This document shows, piece by piece, positions 1 to 7,244 of a stretch of 46,216 nt of DNA. The stretch lies in the IMG/VR virus record IMGVR_UViG_3300042398_001228, positions 1 to 46,216 of that record. One strand, given 5' to 3'. The position numbers were made by a program, and so were the translations under genes. Within the stretch, counting starts at the first letter, position 1. Each line of letters starts with the position of its first letter. This DNA is from a virus. The notes under the pieces are model-generated. The model was not told the DNA's origin. It saw nothing but the letters and a program-made list of their open reading frames with translations, and made no database searches.

Positions 1-201
1 ATATTCATATTGATCAAGTTCATCTTCATGTAAACATATAAGTTCAATAGTATCTTGTCCATTTTTTATAAAGGCAAATAAAATAATTTCTCCCGGTCTA
101 ATATTTCTCCCAGAAGTATATGTTTTAAGAGTTACTTTTTTAAGTGCTTCTTGGGTAACTATTTTATTCTCTGTAAGTTGTTGTGTAAAATACTCTCTCA
201 T
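1..201 (-). CDS. Unknown protein, 3' end beyond the window
   Basis: An open frame starts with ATG at 201 and runs leftward off the window, giving the first 67 residues (beginning MREYFTQQLTENKIVTQEAL). The start lies one base after the stop of the glycosyltransferase gene, which suggests the two are translated in series. The visible part is a lysine- and threonine-rich N-terminus followed by alternating hydrophobic residues (GEIILFAFI) that look like a beta strand. The N-terminal LTE triplet at residues 9-11 fits the (I/L)-x-E rule for T4 prohead protease sites, but at this length that could be chance. I do not recognise a family. Confidence 0.6.
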   Translation of the reverse strand, partial: MREYFTQQLTENKIVTQEALKKVTLKTYTSGRNIRPGEIILFAFIKNGQDTIELICLHEDELDQYEY

Positions 202-202
202 C

Positions 203-1645
203 TTAATATAACAATTCGTGTTTAATAGTATCTTCTTTTACCTCATTACAGTTGATTAACTCATATTTTTCGCGTGGAGTCCACGTGTTAAATAATTTAT
301 CTATCGCGTTAATCGCTCTATTCCCCATAGCCTCTCCTGTAAATCCTGCTTCATTCAAAGCCCATTCTCTACCTTTCTCACCACACTCTTTTCTTTCTTC
401 ACGAGTAAAATTTGTATATAACTCAATCAAATGCTCAGTAGCATCCTCAGGTCGACATCTGTCATCAAAAATATAAGGTGTTTTAGGCGAACCTTGAATC
501 GAGCGATTAGTTGGATAAACCGGAAACGCCCATTGACCATGTTTTGTATACTTACCAGTATGGTTAGAAGGAATCTCAGGTGTTGGATTATACCAATTAC
601 CATCTTCATCTTCAAAACGCATTTGATCTTGCATCCCGCCTGTTACATTTGCAATAATAACAGTTCCTGCTAAAATCGCTTCCGTTAACGATAGACCCCA
701 ACCTTCATTTGATGTTAATAAAATTTGAGCATCAGCAATGTTATACAATTGATTTAATTGTTGTGGTGTAAGTTTATTTATTGAAAAATAAATTGCATCT
801 GGGTAATCTTGGAATAATATTTTTCTCACTGCTTCTAAATCAGTCCCATGATCACTTACTACTTCTGTATGAAGTACTAAAGCACATTTATCAGCTTTTT
901 CTTTTGGTAAACGATCTAAAAAATAACGGAACGCAAGCATTGTATCCGGAATTTGTTTTCTACGAATGTTTCTTGAATTAAAAAACACTACAAAATCCTT
1001 CTCATCATTTCCAAACAAATTAGCTCTAAATTGCTCTAATTCTTTTAACTCATTTTCCTCTTTAATCGGATAAAAATGTTGCTCATTTAATCCATGAGGA
1101 ACATACTCAATAACTTTACCTTCTGCTTTCTCACCTAAAACCAACTCATTAATAAGTTTCGTTTGTTTCGAAATGGCTAATAACGCATCACATGATTCGT
1201 AAAACGCTTTGTTATACAACGGCGCCGGATAATCATCCCAAATATTCAAATAAATAATTGGACATTGTTTTCTAATTTCATTTTCAATTGAAAACAACCA
1301 CTCAAAATATCTTGGATCCGTAATCAACATAATAGCATCTGGTTTTTCCAGTTGCATCATATGTCTAATTAACTCAGGTGATCCATAACCATCAGTTGGA
1401 TACATAAATACAGATGAATCTTCAATCCCGGCATTTGCATTAGTGTCTGCTGATAAATCAAGGTGTTTACCTTTTTCTGGGTGTTGAATTGCTCCTGCAA
1501 TGTTTACCCAATTAAAATGATGACATGTGTTGATTACTAGTTCACGTGCTACTGTTGCTACACCTGAATGTACTCTAATGTCGTCACAAATTAATAGGAT
1601 TTTCTTTCTTTGTTCTTTGGGTAGATAACTAAATTTTTCTTTCAT
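203..1645 (-). CDS. Glycosyltransferase, GT-B fold (GT4-like)
   Basis: 480 residues, the usual length for a GT-B enzyme. The N-terminal half opens with a Rossmann-like strand (KKILLICDD, about residues 14-22) and a VHSGVATVARELV segment typical of the acceptor domain. The C-terminal half carries EGWGLSLTE, the E-x7-E motif of retaining GT4-type enzymes that binds the nucleotide-sugar donor, followed by AGTVIIANVTGG. Such enzymes transfer a sugar from a nucleotide sugar. In phages the target may be modified DNA, a virion protein or a host surface glycan; nothing here decides between them. The start ATG at 1645 is preceded by TTTAAAAGTTAT, the recurrent pre-start sequence of this genome. Assignment to a glycosyltransferase is secure, the substrate is unknown. 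Confidence 0.85.
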   Translation of the reverse strand: MKEKFSYLPKEQRKKILLICDDIRVHSGVATVARELVINTCHHFNWVNIAGAIQHPEKGKHLDLSADTNANAGIEDSSVFMYPTDGYGSPELIRHMMQLEKPDAIMLITDPRYFEWLFSIENEIRKQCPIIYLNIWDDYPAPLYNKAFYESCDALLAISKQTKLINELVLGEKAEGKVIEYVPHGLNEQHFYPIKEENELKELEQFRANLFGNDEKDFVVFFNSRNIRRKQIPDTMLAFRYFLDRLPKEKADKCALVLHTEVVSDHGTDLEAVRKILFQDYPDAIYFSINKLTPQQLNQLYNIADAQILLTSNEGWGLSLTEAILAGTVIIANVTGGMQDQMRFEDEDGNWYNPTPEIPSNHTGKYTKHGQWAFPVYPTNRSIQGSPKTPYIFDDRCRPEDATEHLIELYTNFTREERKECGEKGREWALNEAGFTGEAMGNRAINAIDKLFNTWTPREKYELINCNEVKEDTIKHELLY

Positions 1646-1676
1646 ATAACTTTTAAATTTTGTCCAATATAAAATT

Positions 1677-1874
1677 CTAATCCTCGGTCTCCAAGCTTAA
1701 GTCACTATGATTGTGAACTTTTTTTCTAAAGTCTTCATCTGTTAGATACAAATGGATAGCTCGCTCTGATAGTTTTTGAAATGAAAACTTGCGTTTAATA
1801 CATTCAATTTTAAAATTTTCAAATAACTCGTTGTCTATTTTGACACTTGTTAATGTTTGGTTTTTTTCACTCAT
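1677..1874 (-). CDS. Small ribbon-helix-helix-like DNA-binding protein
   Basis: 65 residues from the ATG at 1874 (MSEKNQTLTSVKIDNELF). A longer reading from 1976 adds 34 residues that overlap the end of the nuclease gene and look non-coding, so the internal start is preferred. TSVKIDNELFENFKIECIKRKFSFQKLSERAIHLYL reads as one beta strand followed by two helices, the pattern of the ribbon-helix-helix (Arc/MetJ) fold, which binds DNA as a dimer. The acidic tail (LSLETED) is typical of small phage regulators. A role as a transcription regulator or replication accessory factor is inference; the strand-helix-helix pattern is what the sequence shows. Confidence 0.6.
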   Translation of the reverse strand: MSEKNQTLTSVKIDNELFENFKIECIKRKFSFQKLSERAIHLYLTDEDFRKKVHNHSDLSLETED

Positions 1875-1914
1875 AATATTTAATTTAGTATTATCGTATA
1901 TACGTATGTAGGGA

Positions 1915-2859
1915 TTATGGGTAGGTCGCAGAGCAAAGATGAGTTTTAAAAAATGGGCACCATTTGCAATTATCATTTATTATTGGTTGGTGTTCTACTT
2001 TTTTATAACCATTCTCATCAAACGCGTCTTCTATAAATTTATTCATTGCTTCTGCTGCTTTCTTTATTTTGATTTTACCCGAGGCGGGTTTAAAGATTTG
2101 GATTCGTTTGATTACAAAATCTTCACTTTCATATAATTTTCTTTTTACAATAAAGAATTCTACACTAATGTTTTCTTCGGGGAATTTAAAGTATTGGGAG
2201 AAATATTTTTTATAAAATATAAGTTGGAATTGTTTGATTTCGTCTTTCTTTTGTTTATCATTCCACCCTCTAGTAGATGTTTTTAAATCTAAGATTTTAA
2301 TCGTGTTTGTAGGTTCATGGTACATTACTATATCTAAGTACCCTTGATAAACTACATTTTGTAATTCAGAATGTGGAGAAAGTACAATAGGTACTTCTAC
2401 TCCTACTAAATACCAACCTCGTTTAGAAAAATGTTTTGTTTTATTCTTTGCAAAATCTCTTATGATTTCAATCCCATCATCATAAAATTCTCTTAACTCA
2501 TCAGGTGAACTAAAATGCTGTTTATTATTAGCAGCATATTGTTTAGTGTATTCTCCTCGTAATACGTCTTCAAACATTTCAGATGTATTGATTTGATCTG
2601 CTTTAGTTCCACTTTGCTCATACATTACAGTTAAATAATGTTGTATTACTTCATGGAGTGCGGTTCCAAATACTGTATGGATAGTTGATGTGAATTGTTT
2701 ATGTCCTTCAATATATTGTAGAGACCATTTTTTAGGACATTCACTATACATTGAGAATTGAGAATATGAAACCGATTTTTCACTTGCCCAATCTATGTCA
2801 CGTTTAATTTTATTGCGAATATCTTTCACAATTTGAGGAATAACCTTTTTCTTTGCCAT
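1915..2859 (-). CDS. PD-(D/E)XK nuclease, Cas4/AddB-like with probable 4Fe-4S cluster
   Basis: 314 residues. The catalytic core of the RecB-type PD-(D/E)XK superfamily is visible in order: a histidine at about 69 (GTALHE), an aspartate at 176 (GYLDIV), and D191-x-K193 (LDLKTS), followed by a Q-rich helix (QFQLIFYKKY). Four cysteines are placed as in Cas4 and AddB: one near the N-terminus (C41, in ECPKKW) and three at the C-terminus (C298, C301 and C309). These should hold a 4Fe-4S cluster that pins the two ends of the domain together. Family members cut or resect single-stranded DNA ends. A role in phage recombination, packaging or host DNA degradation is inferred. The ATG at 2859 lies just downstream of a TTTTCGTATATT motif. 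Confidence 0.8.
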   Translation of the reverse strand: MAKKKVIPQIVKDIRNKIKRDIDWASEKSVSYSQFSMYSECPKKWSLQYIEGHKQFTSTIHTVFGTALHEVIQHYLTVMYEQSGTKADQINTSEMFEDVLRGEYTKQYAANNKQHFSSPDELREFYDDGIEIIRDFAKNKTKHFSKRGWYLVGVEVPIVLSPHSELQNVVYQGYLDIVMYHEPTNTIKILDLKTSTRGWNDKQKKDEIKQFQLIFYKKYFSQYFKFPEENISVEFFIVKRKLYESEDFVIKRIQIFKPASGKIKIKKAAEAMNKFIEDAFDENGYKKVEHQPIINDNCKWCPFFKTHLCSATYP

Positions 2860-2865
2860 AACCTT

Positions 2866-2877
2866 AATATACGAAAA
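2866..2877 (-). promoter_or_regulatory. Class A upstream motif (putative promoter)
   Basis: On the minus strand this reads TTTTCGTATATT, 7-18 bases before the nuclease start at 2859. It matches motifs before the clamp loader, the 118-residue gene, the 87-residue gene and the family A-like polymerase. It lies downstream of no other gene, after the terminator pair at 2903-2954. Confidence 0.45.
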
Positions 2878-2902
2878 TTTTATTGATTTTCCAAGGAAAA
2901 AG

Positions 2903-2932
2903 AAACCCCCACGATAGCGACGTTGGGGGTTT
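2903..2932 (-). terminator. Rho-independent terminator
   Basis: On the minus strand a strong GC-rich hairpin (AAACCCCC paired with GGGGGTTT, extended inside by ACG/CGT) is followed by TTTCTTTTTCC. It ends the operon of small tagged proteins at 2967-4215 and separates it from the nuclease gene. Confidence 0.85.
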
Positions 2933-2934
2933 CG

Positions 2935-2954
2935 CCGTTACAGTTTTGTAACGG
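2935..2954 (-). terminator. Second hairpin of a tandem terminator
   Basis: A perfect 7-bp stem, CCGTTAC with GTAACGG, encloses a 6-base loop, 13 bases after the stop codon at 2967 in the direction of transcription. It lacks its own T-run and sits directly before the terminator at 2903-2932, so it may protect the transcript 3' end or add to termination. Confidence 0.6.
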
Positions 2955-2966
2955 TCCTAAATATCC

Positions 2967-3272
2967 TTAAATGTTTTGAAGCATTTGTTCTAACTTCATT
3001 GCCTCTTCTTGAGAAAGACCAGGGTAAGCAGACATTAGATCTTCTACGTCATACTCACGTCTATCATCTAATAAATCTTCATCTTTAAACATTTGAAATA
3101 ATTCTTCAGCGGTTTCAGCTTCACCTGGTTCAGCATAGTCGTTTGGGTCGATTGGTTCTTGGTAGCCAAAATAATCTTCAGGGTCACCTTCCATTTCTTT
3201 TAATTTAACAGCGTATTGGCTTTCAGTAATTACACCTGCCAACATTTGCATTCTAAGAGTTTCTTTATCCAT
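2967..3272 (-). CDS. Small acidic protein with N-terminal ITE tag, probable internal head protein
   Basis: 101 residues, strongly acidic (many Asp and Glu; for example DDRREYDVEDLM). The first 17 residues, MDKETLRMQMLAGVITE, match almost residue for residue the N-termini of three other proteins in this window (3521-4003, 13455-13757 and 13771-14043). The tag ends in I-T-E at residue 17. T4 internal head proteins carry an N-terminal capsid-targeting sequence that the gp21 prohead protease removes after (L/I)-x-E, so I infer packaging into the prohead and cleavage after E17. The rest has no recognised domain; the C-terminal helix (SQEEAMKLEQMLQNI) may mediate self-association. Confidence 0.65.
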   Translation of the reverse strand: MDKETLRMQMLAGVITESQYAVKLKEMEGDPEDYFGYQEPIDPNDYAEPGEAETAEELFQMFKDEDLLDDRREYDVEDLMSAYPGLSQEEAMKLEQMLQNI

Positions 3273-3278
3273 TTTAAT

Positions 3279-3515
3279 TTATTTTATGATTCCTGCTCGA
3301 ACTAACATTATTCTACGCTCAGCTATTTCTTCTTGTGAACCTCCAACAACCATATTATAGTCAGCCATTGTTAAAGTTTTGCCTGTTTCAGATAATGAAA
3401 TTGCTTTTTCAGCTACATCATGCAGATCTAGGTCTCCTTGAGCATCCTCTCTAGCATATTCTAGAAGACGGATAAACAATGGAACGTCTAATTTGATTAT
3501 GTCTTTTGGGTTCAT
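3279..3515 (-). CDS. Small conserved phage protein with C-terminal AGIIK tag
   Basis: 78 residues. I do not recognise a named family, although the stretch DVPLFIRLLEYAREDA followed by DLHDVAEKAI resembles small helical proteins seen in marine T4-like phages. The protein ends RRIMLVRAGIIK. This resembles the core of the N-terminal tag of its neighbours (MLAGIIT-E) but sits at the C-terminus and lacks the glutamate needed for cleavage. The gene lies between two tagged genes with gaps of only 5-6 bases, so the three are probably made together. A head or scaffold-associated role is inferred from context. Confidence 0.55.
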   Translation of the reverse strand: MNPKDIIKLDVPLFIRLLEYAREDAQGDLDLHDVAEKAISLSETGKTLTMADYNMVVGGSQEEIAERRIMLVRAGIIK

Positions 3516-3520
3516 TATTT

Positions 3521-4003
3521 TTATCTTAATTTGCTTAAGAAAGCTTGTAATTTCTCTGGGTCGCTAGTGAAGTATTTTTCTCCGCCTTCTCCTTTAAGTC
3601 TGCTTTTAATAGACATAGCAATATTCTTTGGGCCTTCAGGTGAAAGTAAATACTCACCAAATTCAATCATTTCATCATTTCCTTTTTGGGAGAATTCAAA
3701 TGTTTGGAGTATTTTATCTACAGTAGTTCCTACGGTATTTTCATCTAACGGAGTCTTTTCTAATGCTATTTCTTCTAAATCTTTTTCATCTTCCATTTCT
3801 TCATTTAATGAAGTACCTTTTGTAAAATGCTCAAATGCCATTTCGTAATCTGTTTTTTCACGTTCTAGGAATGGGTTATTAATAGCACCTATACCAACAA
3901 AATTTTCGTTAAGTGATTTTTTAGATTCTTCTAATTTTGTTTTATATTCGCTTTCTGTGATGATACCTGAAAGCATTTGCATGCGTAGTTGTTCGTTTGT
4001 CAT
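3521..4003 (-). CDS. Tagged protein (N-terminal ITE tag), probable internal head protein
   Basis: 160 residues. Residues 1-17 (MTNEQLRMQMLSGIITE) are the shared tag, ending at E17 with I-T-E, followed by SEYKTKLEE as in the gene at 13455-13757. The remainder is acidic in the middle and becomes basic near the end (SRLKGEGGEKYFTSDPEKL), with no recognised domain. By analogy with T4 internal proteins it may be targeted into the prohead and trimmed after E17. A TTTATAATAAAA motif lies 8-20 bases before the ATG. Confidence 0.65.
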   Translation of the reverse strand: MTNEQLRMQMLSGIITESEYKTKLEESKKSLNENFVGIGAINNPFLEREKTDYEMAFEHFTKGTSLNEEMEDEKDLEEIALEKTPLDENTVGTTVDKILQTFEFSQKGNDEMIEFGEYLLSPEGPKNIAMSIKSRLKGEGGEKYFTSDPEKLQAFLSKLR

Positions 4004-4010
4004 TTTAGTA

Positions 4011-4023
4011 TTTTATTATAAAT
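4011..4023 (-). promoter_or_regulatory. Class B upstream motif (putative late promoter)
   Basis: The minus strand reads ATTTATAATAAAA before the start at 4003. The same core is found before 4215, 14043, 21273, 28242, 28812 and 30397, mainly virion-type and lysis genes. It resembles the T4 late promoter TATAAATA. The distance to the ATG would leave almost no leader. Confidence 0.4.
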
Positions 4024-4215
4024 TTACATATTTGTAGACATGTCTACTAATTCATTCCATTCATCAATCTGTCCAAGAAGATTAAGGGCTTCTTGCCCAC
4101 CTTCCATATTTAAAAGTTCATTGATGACTGCTTGTATATTCATTGCTATTGTAAATTCATCTTCTTTTAAGAGTTTACCTTCAGCTAAATATTTTTTCAA
4201 ATCAAAATTATCCAT
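4024..4215 (-). CDS. Small acidic protein with LAE/LKE N-terminus, possible internal head protein
   Basis: 63 residues. The N-terminus, MDNFDLKKYLAEGKLLKE, differs from the ITE tag but has two (L/I)-x-E triplets, LAE ending at residue 12 and LKE ending at residue 18. Similar FDLKKxL openings are, to my recollection, common on small proteins of marine phages. The rest (NELLNMEGGQEALNLLGQIDEW) is an acidic helix. It is the first gene of the small-protein cluster and is preceded by a class B motif. An internal head or scaffold-type role is inference from the N-terminus and context. Confidence 0.5.
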   Translation of the reverse strand: MDNFDLKKYLAEGKLLKEDEFTIAMNIQAVINELLNMEGGQEALNLLGQIDEWNELVDMSTNM

Positions 4216-4223
4216 TTTTAGTA

Positions 4224-4237
4224 TTTTATTATAAATA
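4224..4237 (-). promoter_or_regulatory. Class B upstream motif (putative late promoter)
   Basis: The minus strand reads TATTTATAATAAAA, 9-22 bases before the ATG at 4215. The downstream ATACTAAAA is also nearly identical to that before the 4003 start, so the two upstream regions look duplicated. Confidence 0.4.
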
Positions 4238-4492
4238 TTATATTCCTTTTGTCTCTACGATTTTCTTCAATTTTTCCAAATATAATATAGCATCCATATG
4301 TTCTTGTTTAGCATGTTCAATCCATTCTAAAACACTTAAATCTTCACGATCTAGATCTACTCCATATTTTGTTTTACCAAATGATGCTCTTTCAACAAAT
4401 TGGTCAATAATTGAGTCAACAACTGAATCGGTTGTTTGGATATGTCTATATTCTGTTAGTACAGTTCTTTGGGCATTATCATGTTCCATCAT
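4238..4492 (-). CDS. MazG-like small phage protein
   Basis: 84 residues, all helical by appearance. The segment FGKTKYGVDLDREDLSVLEW followed by a helix with acidic residues (EHAKQEHMDAILYLEKL) recalls small MazG-type nucleotide pyrophosphohydrolase-like proteins of phages, in which Glu and Asp on paired helices bind magnesium. It is too short to hold a full MazG domain, so activity is uncertain. The start ATG at 4492 overlaps the stop of the clamp-loader small subunit (ATGA), so translation is coupled. A second ATG follows directly at 4489. It is the last gene of the clamp-loader operon. Confidence 0.5.
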   Translation of the reverse strand: MMEHDNAQRTVLTEYRHIQTTDSVVDSIIDQFVERASFGKTKYGVDLDREDLSVLEWIEHAKQEHMDAILYLEKLKKIVETKGI

Positions 4493-4917
4493 TTTAATAA
4501 CTTTTTAATTTCTTTATCTTCTAATCCCATATCATATAACACTCTTCTTGTACCCACTTCCCTTAAAATGTCAATATATTCTTCGGCTTCACCTAAACTA
4601 CATTCAAAATGTTTTGCTACATATTCTATTAAAGTGGCTGGTTTTTTCTGGTTTTTTGTCTTGATGTATTTCAAGAAGGTTTTAGCTTTAGGGATCATTT
4701 CTCGGTAAATTTGATACAGTTGTTGTTTATTATCATACGGGATTGTTTGAACATAATTTACAAGATCAATGTAACGTATATCCATCGATACGTATCTGTT
4801 TATCATGTAAGAGTTCCATTTATCCCACGATTCTTCCGAGATTTCTTCAATAGGGGTTTTATGGAAGGTGATTTCGTTTAACCACCCCCATAAATCCTTT
4901 ATTTGTTTTTTATTCAC
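4489..4917 (-). CDS. 62: Clamp loader small subunit, T4 gp62-like
   Basis: 142 residues, starting with GTG at 4917 and overlapping the upstream stop (GTGA). Residues from about 28 to 128 follow the gp62 pattern: a tryptophan-rich start, SYMINRYVSMDIRYIDLVNYV, then QIYREMIPKAKTFLKYIK, and a C-terminal helical segment. gp62 is one subunit of the pentameric clamp loader (one gp62 with four gp44) that opens the sliding clamp and loads it on DNA. The large subunit lies two genes upstream in the same operon, which supports the call. It is somewhat shorter than T4 gp62 (187 residues). Similarity is by pattern only. Confidence 0.7.
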   Translation of the reverse strand: MNKKQIKDLWGWLNEITFHKTPIEEISEESWDKWNSYMINRYVSMDIRYIDLVNYVQTIPYDNKQQLYQIYREMIPKAKTFLKYIKTKNQKKPATLIEYVAKHFECSLGEAEEYIDILREVGTRRVLYDMGLEDKEIKKLLK

Positions 4918-5150
4918 AGAGCAATATCTTTATATTCTTCTCTTAATTCCGGTGGAAGCGAGTCGATCAAGATTTTCTTTGTTTCCAAATCATAAAATAC
5001 AGGGATTGGAATCATAGCATCTTCTTCAGCCCCAACTAGAAACTTAGAAATTTTACGAATTAGGACTGCTTGTCCAAACAAATGATTTCCATCAAATCCT
5101 ACAACCGGAGTTGTTTGAGTGAAATCGATACTTAATTGTGGTTTTTCCAT
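4914..5150 (-). CDS. Conserved phage protein of unknown function
   Basis: 78 residues between the clamp-loader subunits, overlapping the gp62-like gene by 4 bases. The core VLIRKISKFLVGAEEDAMIP followed by IPVFYDLETKKIL recalls a small protein found in marine T4-like phages; related versions carry zinc cysteines, which are absent here. No function is known to me. Its position suggests a replication-associated role, but that is only context. Confidence 0.5.
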   Translation of the reverse strand: MEKPQLSIDFTQTTPVVGFDGNHLFGQAVLIRKISKFLVGAEEDAMIPIPVFYDLETKKILIDSLPPELREEYKDIAL

Positions 5151-5160
5151 TGTTTATTTA

Positions 5161-5364
5161 TTATTTATTTGTTTTCTCTTTTTTATATTCTATAAAATCA
5201 TGTATAAATCCTGCTGCAACTATTAAATTCATCCCAATCGAGGCTAATATTTCATATATATCTTCATACACATTTGTACTTAGGTGGATATGTCCTACCA
5301 TCCAAAATGGTATAGATAAATTCTGTGATACCCAAGATAATGTGTACTTTAAGAAATATTTCAT
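5161..5364 (-). CDS. Small membrane-associated protein of unknown function
   Basis: 67 residues with a hydrophobic stretch (IYEILASIGMNLIVAAGFIHDFI, about residues 36-58) that could be one membrane helix, followed by a basic tail (EYKKEKTNK). The N-terminal half is also rather hydrophobic and tryptophan-containing. Its start overlaps the clamp-loader large subunit stop by 4 bases, so it belongs to that operon. I do not recognise it. Confidence 0.45.
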   Translation of the reverse strand: MKYFLKYTLSWVSQNLSIPFWMVGHIHLSTNVYEDIYEILASIGMNLIVAAGFIHDFIEYKKEKTNK

Positions 5365-6269
5365 ATTGCATCTATAATCTTTGCTATTGCAGACATTATA
5401 TTAATTTCTTTATCAATTCTAAAATTTGCTTGGTATAAATGTTCGTTTAATATGATTGCAATTATACCTTCTTTTCCAGGTGCATATTTTGAACTATGTT
5501 CAAATAATGAGCGATACAATTCTTCAAAATCTTTTGTATTTGAGTCTGCTATAATTTGTCGGATAGTAAGCCATTTCTTATTACCCATCAACTCTTTTAA
5601 TACCTCTTTAACATAATTATTTGATACTAAAACTGTTTTATCTAGTTGAACATAATCATCTTTTACAGACATTTGAATCACATTCAACATTTTCCTCATG
5701 TCGGGATAGTGTTGTACAATTAATGTTTTAATATCTTCAGGTGTGTAAGATAATTCTAGTTGATTTGTTAAAATCCAAGTTAAATGATGATATACATCTG
5801 TTTTAGTTGGAGGAACAATTTTAAGCACCTGGCATCTAGATTGTAGAGGGTCAATAATTCGCTCTATGAAGTTACAAGTTAAAATAAAGCGTGTTGAGCG
5901 AGAAAATGTTTCAATTACGTTTCGCAGAGCTGCTTGTCCTTGAATTGTGATAAAGTCTGCTTCATCTAATACTACTACTTTGATACCTTTCCAAGACGCA
6001 GCACTTGCAAATCCCTTTACTTTATCTCTAATAGTATCGATTCCGTTTTCATCAGATGCGTTTATATAAAGATAATCACAGTCTAAATTTTTAACGATGA
6101 TTTTTGCTAATGTAGTTTTACCTGTACCTGCGGGACCATAAAAGATAAAATTTTGAATATCACCCTGATCAAGGTATTTTTGAATTGTGTCTTTAACGTT
6201 TTCGTTTCCAACATAATGTTTAAGTTCAGTAGGGCGAAAACGCTCTACATATAACGTATTTTCTTTCAT
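5361..6269 (-). CDS. 44: Clamp loader large subunit, T4 gp44-like AAA+ ATPase
   Basis: 302 residues, close to T4 gp44 (319). Walker A GPAGTGKT is at about 45-52, Walker B VVLDEAD at about 99-105, sensor 1 TCN at 131-133, and the SRC motif with the trans-acting arginine finger at 144-146. This is the RFC-small-subunit pattern. It hydrolyses ATP to open and load the sliding clamp at primer ends, together with the gp62-like subunit. The operon continues with four tightly spaced genes. The start at 6269 is directly preceded by a class A motif and a terminator, so this is the first gene of its transcript. Confidence 0.93.
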   Translation of the reverse strand: MKENTLYVERFRPTELKHYVGNENVKDTIQKYLDQGDIQNFIFYGPAGTGKTTLAKIIVKNLDCDYLYINASDENGIDTIRDKVKGFASAASWKGIKVVVLDEADFITIQGQAALRNVIETFSRSTRFILTCNFIERIIDPLQSRCQVLKIVPPTKTDVYHHLTWILTNQLELSYTPEDIKTLIVQHYPDMRKMLNVIQMSVKDDYVQLDKTVLVSNNYVKEVLKELMGNKKWLTIRQIIADSNTKDFEELYRSLFEHSSKYAPGKEGIIAIILNEHLYQANFRIDKEINIMSAIAKIIDAI

Positions 6270-6275
6270 AACCTT

Positions 6276-6287
6276 AATATAAGAAAA
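6276..6287 (-). promoter_or_regulatory. Class A upstream motif (putative promoter)
   Basis: The minus strand reads TTTTCTTATATT, ending only 6 bases before the clamp-loader ATG. Its T-run is also the T-run of the terminator at 6288-6308, so the end of one transcript and the start of the next are fused. Confidence 0.5.
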
Positions 6288-6308
6288 AAGCTTGTCATAG
6301 ACAAGCTT
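6288..6308 (-). terminator. Rho-independent terminator
   Basis: A perfect 9-bp stem, AAGCTTGTC with GACAAGCTT, encloses a 3-base loop and is followed on the minus strand by TTTTCTTA. It ends the gene at 6315-7244. Confidence 0.85.
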
Positions 6309-6314
6309 CTTAAT

Positions 6315-7244
6315 TTATTTTATAATTCCTGCTAACCTAAGCATTTTCTTTCTTTCGAATTCTATTTCATTTAACTCTTCTTCACTTTGGCCTTTATTCT
6401 TATCTTTAGGTTTAGGTCTATTTTTAAGATAATTAGCAATATTTGCCTTTTGAGTTAAAGTTATACCTGTTATAGATAATGAAAAACCATCTTCACCTTC
6501 TTTAATTTTATATCCAGCAGATGGTATTACAAATTTATCTTGAAGTTCTCTTCTTAATATTGCTGCTGCGGCTTTAGACTCAACAGGTACTTGCAATTGG
6601 GTGGTTTTAGAAATACTTGATACTTCGCCTGTATCTTTTTCTAATTGCGGTTTAGCATCTGTTATACCTGCATTGTCCATTACAGTTTTAATGATGTTCA
6701 TTACAGCATTACCCCCAGCCATGTTTTCATTTTTATCTTTAGGGAAGATTAAAGCACCATTATCTTCATACCAATATAAAATATCAGCATTACCTGCCAT
6801 AGATGCTATCAAAGCATCAAGTTTATCTTTAGTATAAGGAGAAATAAAATATACTCGTGGGTCTCTAATTTCTTCTGGTAATTCATTGAATGATGAGTTT
6901 TCTAGTCCGGTAATGTCTACTTCTGGGTGTCTAGATTTAATATCTTCAAGTTTGAATTTTCTCCAAGCTGCATCTGCTGCGTCCCAAATTTCTCTTGTAA
7001 CTTTATTTTTAGCTTTAGGGCCCATACCGCTAGGACCAAAATACGCATCTTTTATTTTTCTAACATCAGAACTAGTATTTTGTTTATTAGAGGCATATTT
7101 ACCATAGTTGCGTATATCATTTAGGGCAGCTTCTACATCTGCTATTGGTGTTGTTTTAGGTCTTAAAACAATCTCTCTAGCTTCTTTATAATCAGAAGAA
7201 CCACTTTGGTCATCAATTTCGTATAGTATATCTGTTAACTTCAT
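6315..7244 (-). CDS. Probable virion or internal head protein with LYE N-terminus and C-terminal LAGIIK tag
   Basis: 309 residues, no recognised domain. The N-terminus MKLTDILYE contains L-Y-E at residues 7-9, which fits the prohead-protease rule. The protein ends ERKKMLRLAGIIK, which repeats the LAGII core of the N-terminal tags of its neighbours, but at the C-terminus and without the cleavable glutamate. The middle part has alternating charged helices and a lysine-rich stretch (RPKPKDKNKG). It is monocistronic: a terminator follows directly and a TATGTATAA motif lies just before the ATG. A structural or packaged role is inferred from the tags. Confidence 0.55.
   Translation of the reverse strand: MKLTDILYEIDDQSGSSDYKEAREIVLRPKTTPIADVEAALNDIRNYGKYASNKQNTSSDVRKIKDAYFGPSGMGPKAKNKVTREIWDAADAAWRKFKLEDIKSRHPEVDITGLENSSFNELPEEIRDPRVYFISPYTKDKLDALIASMAGNADILYWYEDNGALIFPKDKNENMAGGNAVMNIIKTVMDNAGITDAKPQLEKDTGEVSSISKTTQLQVPVESKAAAAILRRELQDKFVIPSAGYKIKEGEDGFSLSITGITLTQKANIANYLKNRPKPKDKNKGQSEEELNEIEFERKKMLRLAGIIK

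Noticed and set aside
1875-1976. N-terminal extension of the ribbon-helix-helix gene to 1976.
   Set aside because: The added residues overlap the nuclease gene end and do not fit the fold; the ATG at 1874 is better placed.
4238-4492. A full MazG pyrophosphohydrolase at this gene.
   Set aside because: At 84 residues it is too short for the complete paired-helix domain; only a MazG-like resemblance is claimed.
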